A stretch of DNA of 5,676 nucleotides. Origin: an uncultured Lachnospiraceae bacterium. Lineage in GTDB: Bacteria > Bacillota > Clostridia > Lachnospirales > Lachnospiraceae. The stretch is taken from contig CASDUB010000023.1 in NCBI GenBank assembly GCA_949283905.1, positions 1 through 5,676 on the forward strand, given 5' to 3'. Shown here piece after piece: positions 5,663 through 5,676 of this stretch; the stretch's first letter is position 1; every line of letters starts with the position of its first letter. The notes beneath the pieces are model-generated. The model ran no database searches. It was given only the letters and a program-made list of their open reading frames with translations, and had not been told where the DNA came from. The translations under genes and the position numbers were made by a program.

Positions 5663-5676
5663 ATTATTCCTCAAAG

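Overview
The window looks like ordinary chromosome from a low-to-moderate GC, Gram-positive, probably anaerobic bacterium of the Clostridia (Lachnospiraceae or Oscillospiraceae-like). The basis is the strong AGGAGG-type ribosome binding sites, sigma-A promoters close to consensus, AT-rich intergenic DNA, and the style of the encoded proteins. This placement is an inference; there is no rRNA or other marker gene here.

Layout: (1) bases 1-1275, minus strand, a complete membrane-bound family 2 glycosyltransferase of the processive (QxxRW) type. (2) 1276-1716, a 441-base AT-rich divergent intergenic region. It holds a good promoter for the glycosyltransferase (-10 at 1357-1362, -35 at 1380-1385) and an extended -10 promoter for the rightward gene (1575-1583) with an inverted repeat just upstream, followed by a leader of about 125 nt. 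(3) 1717-2661, plus strand, an NAD-dependent 2-hydroxyacid dehydrogenase of the L-lactate/malate dehydrogenase family. Its overall sequence is LDH-like, but its substrate-specificity residue is the Arg typical of malate dehydrogenases. (4) 2674-2872, a strong promoter, then a yybP-ykoY-type (Mn2+-sensing) riboswitch whose P1 stem overlaps a Rho-independent terminator. (5) 2962-5577, plus strand, a complete 871-residue P2-type cation-transporting ATPase. (6) 5612-5662, a strong, U-tract-flanked, probably bidirectional terminator.

How the parts work together: the riboswitch and ATPase form one regulatory unit. High cytosolic Mn2+ should stabilise the aptamer, prevent the terminator from forming and switch on a pump that exports Mn2+ and/or Ca2+. 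The dehydrogenase (pyruvate/lactate or oxaloacetate/malate redox) and the glycosyltransferase (an envelope or extracellular polysaccharide) appear to be independent single-gene units that merely adjoin it. No mobile element, CRISPR array, tRNA, rRNA or phage-like gene was seen. I do not see a wholly undescribed system here. The points most worth a second look are the riboswitch-ATPase pairing with its altered ion-site residues, and the hybrid specificity residues of the dehydrogenase.
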